DNA of 64,000 bases from Brachionus manjavacas (lineage: Eukaryota > Rotifera > Eurotatoria > Ploima > Brachionidae): assembly GCA_019054805.1 (NCBI GenBank), contig JAHQIY010000003.1:1054001-1118000 (forward strand), given 5' to 3'. The notes under the pieces are model-generated. The model was not told the DNA's origin. It searched no databases and saw nothing but the letters and a program-made list of their open reading frames with translations. This document shows positions 54,951 to 64,000 of the stretch, piece after piece. Numbering within the stretch: position 1 is the stretch's first letter; the number at the start of each line of letters is the position of its first letter. The translations under genes were made by a program, and so were the position numbers.

Positions 54951-56479
54951 GATAGAAGTAGTAGGCGTACTGCTTCGAAGAGGTGCCGAATAGGTGTCTC
55001 TATAATCGGAACCAGCTGAAAAGTTAGTTCAAGTCGGTTGCTGACCAACAGACTATAAACAGAAGCAACTGATTGGTTCTAGGCTCTGGCTGAAAAAGTC
55101 ATCCATACGGGGCTGCATAAGTCTCATAGGGATTTATTAAGGTATTAGGGAAAAAGCACCCGCATACTATCATTTAAGTACTATTCACTTGTCCGTCTCA
55201 TTGTCAGGAAAAAACCCATCCATCGGCATTACATAAATTTCCACCCGAAAGTTTATAAACATTTTTCTTTAGAAAAAAAATAATTTACAAACAAGCAAAA
55301 TTTTTTCTTATTTTTAAATTACGTAACATCCTCTCGGTTCTTTAGAATCTCTTAATTCTTTTGAACCTGGCTGACTGATTGAAAAACCAGTTCTGCATTT
55401 TAGGCAATTAATGCTCAAAAGATTAGCTGAAATAAATTTAATAAGAGAATAGAATTTTATTTGAAGCTAAATTTAGTTTAAATTAGACTAAAAGCTTGAC
55501 ACACTTGAAATTTTATTTTAATTTTTTATTCTCATGAAAAGTTTATTCTGAGTCTTGGTGGCCAACAAAAATAAATCAAAAAATATCTAAAAATTTTCAA
55601 GAATATTTTTGAGTAAAAAGTTTACTAAAGAAGAATATTTTTAAATTAAAAATTTAATACTTAACTAGTTTAATTTTTCATTTCTGCAAATTTCTACAAA
55701 AATTTTACGTATGCAGAATTACGCACAATACTTGGCTATGGTTAAACATGCTTTGCTTATCACGTTTTGCTTTTTTAAATAATATTTTTAACTTAAAATA
55801 ATTATCTTATAAAATTAAATAAATAAAGAGTTAATCAGTCTTTAATTACATGAACACTAGCTTCTTGATTAGCCTCAAATAAATAGCTTTAGAGAGTCTG
55901 TCGAACCAATTTGTTTGGTATATAGAGATATCACTTGTATTTAGAAGAGCTGCTTGAGGATAAACCGAGATAGTCAAATAGATAGCTTTCTAAAGAAAAG
56001 TAACAATTTATATTATTTAGGATATACATTACCCTAAATCATTACTAATTTATGCACTGATGCACCAAGATAAGTAAAGAATTAAACTTGTCACGTATCT
56101 CTGAATTTATAAATGCTGACAAATACATTTACATTTACATTTTGACTTAATTATGAGTGCATTTTCTCGACCCAGGCATATGAATATAAATAAGAATTCC
56201 ATTCTTAGAATTTTAGTTAAATATTTTAGCTTTAAAGAAATAAATTTTGATACCATAAAAATAACTGAGATACATGTACTGCTCGGTGCGATACTTAATA
56301 TTTAAGCTTAACTAACAAGAAGCTTAAGACTTTGTTTAAAATAGTTTATTTTTTGAATCCCCGAAAAAACTAGTCCAAATAATATTTCATTTAACCCATT
56401 AACTAACCGAATAAGGCTATAAAAATGCAGTGAAGTTATTTTTTTTTAATAAGAAATTTGAAATTTTTTTTTCTCTCTC
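54951..56479. other. Spacer, nothing recognised
   Basis: Between 54951 and 55260 the sequence is less AT-rich and could be the rest of the LINE on the minus strand, but no frame is readable. The remainder is AT-rich without features. Confidence 0.4.
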
Positions 56480-58060
56480 TGTGACTCGCAAAAAAAAAAT
56501 TTTTTTAATAGAAAAAAAAAATTATACTGATCAAAATCTAAAAGACGCAATCAGTGATCTAAATAGTAATAAGCTAAATCGATCTCAAGCAGCAAATTTG
56601 TACGGAATTCCAAGACAACCGCTTGTTAATCATTTAATTGAACGAAACAATTCAACTGATGTTGGACATCCAACAGTTATTAGTACACAAGAAGAAGAGG
56701 TTATTTCGCATATGCTCCAAAAGATGGCAGACTGGAGCTATTAATAAGGACTGACTCAAAGAAATACAGTCCGTCCTGGCTGACTTTGTATTGTTTTTTT
56801 TTATCGCTTTTTGATAAAAAAAACCAAAAATAATTCAAAATAATAAAGATATATTTTGAATTATTTTAGGTTTTTTTTATTAGCTATGCCGAATTTTTGG
56901 GCAAAAGAGATATAAAGCTATGGGAAGACTGGTGTAATGGTGGACCTGATAACTGTTTTTATGATTGTTCAAAAAGTGGATGGATGAAACGACCGCATTT
57001 TTTTGAGGGGTTTCAAAAAATATTTGTTACTCACTGTGAATCGATATAGGGGCCTAAGTTATTGATTCTTGATAGTCATACTTTTGTCATAATTTAGTTG
57101 AACTTACCATTGAAAAGAATATACACTTGTGTTTGCCTGCTCATACATCATATTTATTGCAACAACTGGACGTAGCAGTTTTTAAACCTGTTAAAACTCA
57201 ATGGAAAAATTTGTTGCCGACTTTAATCCAAAGAACAAAAAGGCCATTTTAGATAAAGTTTTAAAAAGTTATAAAATAAAATTTCATAATTAAATCTTTT
57301 ATTAGACAATTTTTATTAAATAAATGTGATGAATGGATGAATGTATACCGTATATGGACTTGAAGAGAATAAAAAATCAAGATCTAAATGAAAAAAATTT
57401 CATGTTATTGATAAAATATTTTTTGACTTCAAATAACACCCAATTCAATTGAAAAATAGTTATTTAAAAGGTCTTGGGCCAAAGTTTGGTCGATCCTAAA
57501 TTGTTTACAAATTCAGCTTTACATATAGCTTTTCAATATGTTTAAAAAAGAAATTGAATATAAATTAAATGCAGAGCAAATAAAAGAAGGAATTATAACA
57601 GCAATTAGGTTTTTGTTTGGGATAAAAAACTAATAATTTATTTTATAATGATTTAGAGCATGCTGACATTCAAGAGACAGGTTTTATTGAAGAAGTTGTT
57701 GCTGATGACGACATTCATTTTTAACTTTAACACTTGATGAATTTAAGTAAATTTTCCAAGCAATTATTTTCAATAAATTTAATAATAAAATAAAAAAGGT
57801 AAAGATTTAACATCACTGATAACATTTTACATTTTACCCTTAACAGGCTTTAATTATGAAACAACTAAAGAGGGATGCAGAGCTTTTGATCAACAATAAC
57901 AACAACACAAGATACATCAGAATTATCTTCAGAACTTATACCGATTTGAAATTTAAAATGTTAAAAGCATACCCTACGAGGTCGTCCAAGAAAAAATCAA
58001 GTTGTTTATAATCAACTGTCACCTAAAACTTAAGAATAAGTAAAAAAAATTGATTGAATT
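56480..58060 (+). mobile_element. pogo/jerky-like DNA transposon, broken
   Basis: The first frame (to 56744) ends in a psq-type HTH: YTDQNLKDAISDLNSNKLNR, SQAANLYGIPRQPLVNHLIE. After a gap, shifted frames give DDE_1 blocks: GPKLLILDSHTF, LPAHTSYLLQ-type (read as LFVC... in one frame), AVFKPVKTQWKN, and a C-terminal part LFNMFKKEIEYKLNAEQIKE. Near 57975 an RGRPRKNQVV AT-hook-like end appears. Many stops and shifts. Confidence 0.65.
56842..56882 (+). repeat. 41-bp direct repeat, copy 1
   Basis: AATAAAGATATATTTTGAAT then TATTTTAGGTTTTTTTTATTA; repeated at about 58113-58153, beyond the end of the transposase relic. Confidence 0.7.
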
Positions 58061-58112
58061 TTTTTCCAATTTCTTATCTTTCTTTCTTATTTAATTTTTT
58101 GAAGTACGAAAA

Positions 58113-58153
58113 TTAATAAAGATATATTTTGAATTATTTTAGGTTTTTTTTAT
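58113..58153 (+). repeat. 41-bp direct repeat, copy 2
   Basis: Matches 56842-56882. The two copies flank the DDE part of the pogo-like relic. Confidence 0.7.
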
Positions 58154-58767
58154 TAATAAAAATATTTTAACTCGTTCTCGTTATTAAATGTTTTTTTTGG
58201 ATTCTACTGACCCTAAACTTTTTTTAAAAAGGATTTCAAGAGCCCTCAATGTATTTAGTTTTTGAGAGAATTTAATTTTTAACTGTGATGTTTGATATTT
58301 TTTGTTTTGTTAATTTAATAAATTTAATAAATAGAAAAAAAAAATTTTCCACGCCCGAAAAATATAAAAGTTATTTAACAATTAATAAAATAAAAATTTT
58401 ATTTTGCTTTTTGCTCGGAAATTTACAATGGCTTTAAAAATAGTGTTAAAAATTTTTTGAATTCAACTAGTCAAATTAAATAAATCTAAATAAATAAAAA
58501 TATGATAAAATTTTTTTACTTTTTTTTTAAATAATTTGACTCACTAACTTTTAGAAAAAATTTAAATATTTCTAATCTTTAAATGATTAGATTATAAAAT
58601 ATCAAATTAAAGAAAATAATAATTTCGAAATTTGAATTCATTTATAAATAAAATAATTTAAGATTGTTTTTCGTCAAAAGTCATATAAATATGAGAAAAT
58701 TTTTTTTATTAATTTTAAAACATATTGAAGATTTAAAAAAAATTATTTTTTTTAATAATAGAAAAAA
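58154..58767. other. AT-rich upstream region of the Ly-6 gene
   Basis: No motif recognised. Confidence 0.4.
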
Positions 58768-59294
58768 ATGAACAAATTACTCATCTTGTCGATTGCATTC
58801 TGTGTTTTTTTAAGTATAATAAAAACTGTCTTTGAATTATTTTAAAAATTTTATTTCATTTTAATTTCGCACAATTGGCAAATGTTTATTCATTAAAATG
58901 TAAAGTTGGATCTGGTATAAGTAAACCTGGTTCGGATGAAATTAAGTATTATTTAGATAATACAAAATCTGACAAAGATTGCATTGATAGCATAAATTAC
59001 AATCCATACAATAGACCTAAAGGATGCTTTGTAAATCAGATTAAAAATTTTTGCAAAATTTATAATTCTTTTAAATAGAAAAAAGTATTCAAACTTTCTG
59101 GAGGAAATCTTTATGTCGAACTTGGCTGTTTTAAAGACCAAATAGAAAATGTAGGAAGCGAAAAATACGGTGATTCTCATTTTCTACATGTTTGTACAAC
59201 TGACAACTGCAACAAATCACCTAACTTACAAACGAGTCTTTTTGCATTGTCCACATTGCTTTTTTCCTCATTAGCCAAATGTTTCTATTTCTAA
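58768..59294 (+). CDS. Ly-6/uPAR (LU) domain GPI-anchored surface protein
   Basis: Three exons (58768-58813, 58879-59030, 59079-59294) give 137 residues. A signal peptide MNKLLILSIAFCVFL is followed by an LU domain: first Cys pair region YSLKCKVGSG, then KDCIDS, PKGCF, LYVELGCFKD and the hallmark end HVCTTDNCNKS. A hydrophobic C-terminus (SLFALSTLLFSSLAKCFYF) is typical of GPI attachment. Such proteins sit on the outer membrane face and often modulate receptors. Exon 2-3 joins by a clean 48-bp GT-AG intron in phase. The first intron (GTATAATAAA...) has no AG before the coding resumes; the only in-phase junction ends TTGG, so the acceptor is non-canonical or the gene is damaged there. Poly(A) signal AATAAA at 59335. 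Confidence 0.7.
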
Positions 59295-60342
59295 GCTTAG
59301 CTAAATTTAATGAAATTTATTTTACACTCTTTTGAATAAAAATTAATGAAAAAGACTTTTAAAAATTCATGTTAAATTTGTTAAAATTACTTATCCACAG
59401 ACCCATACTTGTTTTCAAAAATAATGCACTACTTAAATTACTCAAATTTATCCTTCACAAATTTTTTAGAATAAAATTTTAATTTAATAATCGATCAAAA
59501 AAGTTGCTTAAATATTCTCTACAGTGTCTAATCAGAGTGCTTTTATAGCAACCGAATTTGACGCAAAACAGTGGCCTAGAGAGTTTATACTTGGCGATGG
59601 AATCAACTTCAAATATAATTTTTGATTATTAAATTTGAAAATTATTATTTCATTTTAATTTAAAAATTGAATAAATACATGAATAAATACTTAAATACAT
59701 TTGAATTAAAATGTGAAAAAAAAAATAAGTCTGAAAATTACAAACTGTCATTTTCACACAGACTTTGAAGGTATATCTTGCTTCGAAAAGATAAATTTAA
59801 TTATTTAGTAGCTTTAAAAGACTTTAAAATTACTTTTTTTTTTGACTTTTGCCCAAGTCAGGCTTAGACATGCATATCAAAATATCAAATATTTTTTCAT
59901 TGATGATTTCATGTGAGGTGCATGCTCCAAAAGCTGGTAGCTTAGCTTATGGTGCAGCATATCGAACGAGGTAATACGGTATATGGAGTTAAAAAATCTT
60001 CATCTAATTATTAAAAATTGATGATAAAAAATTTTTCTTTTGATTTTAAAAAAAATTTTAAATTTACTCCAAGCAGTTATAATTTTATTATTATATGATT
60101 AAAAATCCATTTTCCTTTAAAATTTACTTTTCGTACTAAGGTGACTGTGATGAAGGCATCTGCCTGTCAATTGACTTTTATACTTTTTAAAAAATGCTCA
60201 TATTTTTTTAAAATATTTATAAAGACAAATTCTAAAGCAATTTAGTTTTTTAAAAATTAATAAAAATTAAATAAACATTTTATTTTCACTTTATTTTGAA
60301 AATTATTTTATTTGATAAAAAATAAAAGCAAAAAGTTGAGAG
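59295..60342. other. Intergenic region between Ly-6 gene and RPUSD4
   Basis: AT-rich. At 60151 a short frame MKASACQLTFILFKKCSYFF then KIFIKTNSKAI has the composition of a mitochondrial presequence and might be an upstream exon of RPUSD4, but I find no splice junction that joins it in phase. Confidence 0.4.
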
Positions 60343-62101
60343 ATGAAGCAGAACTTTGAAGTTTTTGACACAACATTTGGACAAATCAAGATTTTCAAAG
60401 ACAAGCCGGAAGATGTCCCATCCAAACCGTCAAAAGAAGATGGCACAAATTCTGAAACCGGTGTTCTTGATGATAGAAATTTTTTCGGACTTGAAGAAGA
60501 CAACTATTTTGATAGAAAAATGCTTGATGAATACAAAATAAATCAAGAAATAAGTAAATCAGAGAAAAAAAGCGATGAAACATTGCCAGTTGCCACAAAT
60601 GAAATAGACAAAGCTGATTTAAATTTTATTGATGAAATCTATTTTGGAAATAGGTCTAAAATTGATGGTAAATGCACTCAGATAAAAAATTAGTTATTTT
60701 TAATATTTTGACAAAGAGTCGCCCTTTGAAAATACACAAGCAAATTTATTAGAAGATGAAGCCGATGAATCTATTGGTAATATCACAAGCATGATAGGAA
60801 ACAAATCAAAATTAGATAATAATCAAAACTATGTTCCAATAATCACTGCAAAAAATCAATCAATAGATGTAAATAAAAAATTGCCAGCTCATAGAGCGAT
60901 TGGGGACCAAGGACCTAAATTTGAATCCAAGCATAAAATTTTAAAAGATGAAATTTTAAATTGGCAAAAAATGACCTTGGATGAATCGGCTGAAATTTTA
61001 AAAAACCACATATGCTATCATAATGAAGAAGGTAGCCTAATCTGGATAATTATAAAAAAAGCTAATTTTTTTTTTTAATTTAGAGGGACTTTTTGCTATT
61101 GATAAACCATACGGCTTATCGAGTATAAGTAATAGATTTTTTGCTAAAATTATTGGAAAAAAATTAAGAAATTTTTATTTTTTAAGAAGGTCCAGGTGTT
61201 CATCTATCAGTTGCAAAGCTTCTACCAATTTTGGAAAAATTACTTAAATTAAATTATAGACTTTTGATGTGCAATCGTCTTGACGAATTTACCACTGGTG
61301 TAATGCTCTTTGCAACGTAAATTAATGTTAATACAATTTATTTTAAATTTAAATTTTAACTATTTGAAGAAATGCTGAATCGGCACGTAAAATTAGAACA
61401 TGTTTTGATCAAAAAAAAGTTCATAAGCAGTATTTGGCAATTACAAAAAATGTGCCAAAAATACATACAGGAGAGATTAATATACCTCTATTGAGAAGGC
61501 CAATAAATGCCATTACACGTGTAAGAATTTTAAATTTAAGCGCCAAAATTAAATTTAAAAAATTAAATTTTAGACATATCTTTCACCCAATTATGATGAA
61601 GACACAAAACTTGTCTTAAAAGGCATAAGTAAGGAAAAAGACATGAGAAAAGAAGCAATAACCAAATATAGAGTGATAGACTACAATAAAACCTGTGCAC
61701 TAGTTGAAATTCAGCCTAAAACTGGTATTAGAATAAAATTTTTTTAATTAAATTAAGTAGTTTTATTTAAGGTTTTCAACATCAAATTAGAGCTCATTTG
61801 GCATACGGTTTAGGCTGTCCAATTTTAGGAGATCACAAGTACTCTCATCATGTTAAGCTGGCTCCACAAGTATTGTAGAAAATTAAAAAAAATATATAAT
61901 TTACATGTTTTTAAGAAACTTCCTGATGAGGTCTTGAAATTGTTGAAAATAAGACAATCAAAAGTGAGACATGTTCCGATGCATTTGCATGCAAATCAAG
62001 TTATTTTAGAAGAGTTTAGCAAAAGTAAAAATATTTTTATCAAAGCCAAATTGCCGCTACATTTTTTAAATAATTTAAAAAGATTAAAATTAAAATTTTA
62101 A
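60343..62101 (+). CDS. RPUSD4: Mitochondrial rRNA pseudouridine synthase, RPUSD4 type
   Basis: RPUSD4 isomerises uridines in mitochondrial 16S rRNA and a tRNA and is needed for mitoribosome assembly. Eight exons (60343-60667, 60717-61031, 61084-61122, 61187-61316, 61370-61520, 61574-61724, 61772-61869, 61916-62101) join in phase by GT-AG to 464 residues. RluA-family motifs: [16 protein letters not shown] (motif I), the catalytic loop [16 protein letters not shown] with its Asp (motif II), [34 protein letters not shown] and [20 protein letters not shown] then DHKYS (motif III); the C-terminus [13 protein letters not shown] ends as in RPUSD4. The family's HRLD is NRLD here. The first about 200 residues are acidic and unlike a targeting peptide, so a missing first exon is possible. 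All introns are 46-64 bp. Confidence 0.88.
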
Positions 62102-62110
62102 TTTTACTTA

Positions 62111-62116
62111 AATAAA
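62111..62116 (+). promoter_or_regulatory. Likely poly(A) signal of RPUSD4
   Basis: AATAAA ten bases after the stop codon. Confidence 0.45.
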
Positions 62117-62328
62117 TAGATTTTAAAAATATTGAGTCAAACTTTTTACATATATTAATTAGCTCTATTTATTTCACTAATTACTTAACAGTGTTTTTTT
62201 TTTTTTACTGAATATTTTTAATTTTTATTTAATAATAAAAATTTGTAAAATTATTTAAACTTAAATTTGTTGTAATTCAAAGAAATATTAAATTTTTTTT
62301 ATTCATTACATAAATGACCTTCCAGATT

Positions 62329-62490
62329 AGTATTGGGCGGCGGTCCTTAAAAGACCGGTCCTAAAGGGACGGTCTAGACCTTTTGAGGGACCGATCTTTG
62401 ACCGATTTTTCCGGTCCGTCCGTCTGATGTAACCGGTCTGAATTGAAGCAGTCTAGTCTTGACCGGTCTTATAAGAGGAAATTAATTTTT
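62329..62490. repeat. GGTCC/ACCGGTC-rich terminal region, hAT-like
   Basis: TAGTATTGGGCGGCGGTCCT opens a stretch with about eight GACCGGTCT/GGACCG units in both orientations, far richer in GC than the surroundings. hAT elements have this kind of subterminal array, but no transposase or opposite end is visible. Confidence 0.4.
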
Positions 62491-62576
62491 TAAATTTGTG
62501 TTGTTTTGGATATCTGGTAGAATTTAAATAAAATATATGTTTTATTAAATAATTTTATAATTCATATATCATATAT

Positions 62577-62612
62577 GAAGCTCTCGCTCGGTTCAGAAAA
62601 CAAATAAATAAA
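62577..62612 (+). repeat. LINE 3' terminal motif, copy near right end
   Basis: GAAGCTCTCGCTCGGTTCAG then AAAACAAATAAATAAA, the terminal motif of the LINE family at 37.6 kb. Confidence 0.6.
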
Positions 62613-62879
62613 AATAAATAAATTACTGAATATTTTCAGTTAGAAAAAAAAAAAAAATTTACAAAATAATTATTTATAAAATATTTTCTAATAAAATAAT
62701 TAATAAACGTCAAGAATTTTTCTTAAGTCTTCATCACACAAAATTGTATTCCTCTCATATAAGGTTCTGCATGATAGTCCTGGTCTACTAATAGCATCAA
62801 TATTCCCATGTTAAGCTCCTTTTCTATATATAATATTAAAGTCGTATGTTTGTAAGAAAATAGAGCTAGTCTCCCACTT

Positions 62880-64000
62880 GGTTCTTTAATTTACATTAAC
62901 CATTTTAAGGCAATATGATCAGTAACGACGTCAAATTTTTGTCCATACAGAAATGTATGATTATTTTTGATTCCCCACACGAGAACCAAACATTCGCGTT
63001 CTGTAACGCTATAATTTTTCTCAGCACCTTTAAGGAGTTTTGAAGAATATGAACACACATACTCTTTACCACTGTCGTCCATTTGAGACAGGATAACTCC
63101 CATAGCATATCCTGATGCATCTGTGTGCAAAATAAATTTCTTCTTGAAAACAGGTTGTCTAAGTATTGGTTCAGATGTAAGAGTTTCTTTAAGCGTGTTA
63201 AAGGCTTTTTCCTGTTCGACTTCCCATTTAAATTTAACATCTTTTTTAAGCAATACATATAAAGGTTGTGAAATTTTAGCGTAGTCCTTTATAAAAACTC
63301 TATAGTAATTTAATGCTCCTAAAAACTCTTGAACTTGTTTAAGATTTTGAGGGCGTTTTCTTCCTATAATTGTTTGGGTTCTAGACGGATCCATCTCAAT
63401 TCAATATTTTACTCTCTAACTAGGCCCTAACTCTTGGGTCAAGAGTTTAAGAAAAAACCAGACTAATTCGAACTCATCTATCTTATCTATTTTGTTTGCA
63501 ATTGTCTGGAATTTCATTATGTTGTCCTCAAATTTGACGTTAATTTAATACTTTTTAGTTCAGATCTTAGCCCTCTCTGAACATCAGCTGGTTTCAGGGT
63601 TGCTAATTATTGATTTTTAAATTTTTTTCCACGTAACTGATTCATCTCTTTTTTTGCATGTTTCTAAGCATTCGAAAGGCGTTTCCTCTTAGGAGCGTTG
63701 TAACGCAATCTATTAGCCTACTTCTAATAATTCCTTGGGTTCTAGCCTCTGTTTCTATTAGGTATATCCATTCATCTACTTTATCTCTATCGTTTCCATA
63801 TAATTTTGGTATATCGTCGACTTTAAAATTAATGATTCGTGTTTCCCTTATCCGAATCGTACGTTTTCTTGTAATGCATCCTCATGTATTAAAGTTTTCA
63901 ATGAAGTGGCTATTTCTTGAAAGGTGCTTTTTGCTCCTTCCTCACTTTGTTTTGATTGATTTATATTCCTAAAACTATCTTCTTCTATTTTCATCTTTTT
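62880..64000 (-). mobile_element. Ty3/gypsy-type fossil, minus strand, running out of the window
   Basis: Reading leftward from the window edge: gag-like sequence, then the reverse transcriptase-RNase H linker and RNase H with the Asp of HTDASGYAMGVIL. Incomplete and broken, with several breaks; no LTR is seen inside the window. It differs clearly from the element at 50.8-53.7 kb, so it is a separate lineage. Confidence 0.8.

Noticed and set aside
59930-59990. Minus-strand piece AKLPAFGACTSHEI
   Set aside because: Too short and unmatched to assign to any element.
60151-60252. Mitochondrial presequence exon for RPUSD4
   Set aside because: Composition fits, but no GT-AG junction joins it in phase to 60343, so it is mentioned only as a possibility.

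Overview
The window is AT-rich animal DNA. It has interrupted genes with very short GT-AG introns (about 48-70 bp), a complete intraflagellar-transport gene, a 7TM receptor, a Ly-6 type surface protein and a mitochondrial pseudouridine synthase, in a dense litter of decayed transposons. A ciliated invertebrate is certain enough; a monogonont rotifer-like genome (very low GC, tiny introns, CR1-like LINEs) is my guess and is not proven by the sequence.

Layout. 1-12.4 kb is a repeat field: LINE pieces on both strands, an OTU-like fragment, a ZSWIM3/FLYWCH-like plus PHD-finger relic, a Merlin-like DNA transposon carrying a tRNA-derived SINE with a 14-bp target duplication, and a LINE interrupted by a 1.06-kb inverted-repeat element. 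12.575-33.176 kb (minus strand) is WDR19/IFT144, reconstructed here as 12 exons coding 1,350 residues. Seven of its introns are 49-66 bp; four are 3.0-4.9 kb and filled with transposons, and all six LINE pieces in them lie antisense to the gene. An exact RFX-type X-box sits 81 bp upstream of its start codon. 33.34-34.28 kb is an intronless rhodopsin-like receptor on the same strand.

34.3-58.7 kb is again mostly mobile DNA: LINEs, a second SINE, MITEs of several families (Tc1/mariner-like, pogo-like, hAT-like), a nested composite element at 39.2-40.9 kb, a Tigger/pogo transposon whose transposase ends in a PCNA-binding motif, pieces of LTR elements (fossils), a piggyBac relic with its TTAA-flanked end, and a pogo/jerky-like relic. 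58.77-59.29 kb is a three-exon Ly-6/uPAR-domain gene with a non-canonical splice acceptor. 60.34-62.10 kb is an eight-exon RPUSD4-type rRNA pseudouridine synthase. The right end holds a broken Ty3/gypsy fossil on the minus strand.

The host genes share no pathway: WDR19 acts in cilia, RPUSD4 in mitochondrial ribosome assembly, and the receptor and Ly-6 protein at the cell surface. I found no CRISPR, operon or prokaryotic system. The most notable signals are the X-box/WDR19 pair, the SINE inside Merlin, the long inverted-repeat element, a LINE 3' terminal motif seen seven times, and a series of perfect short hairpins.
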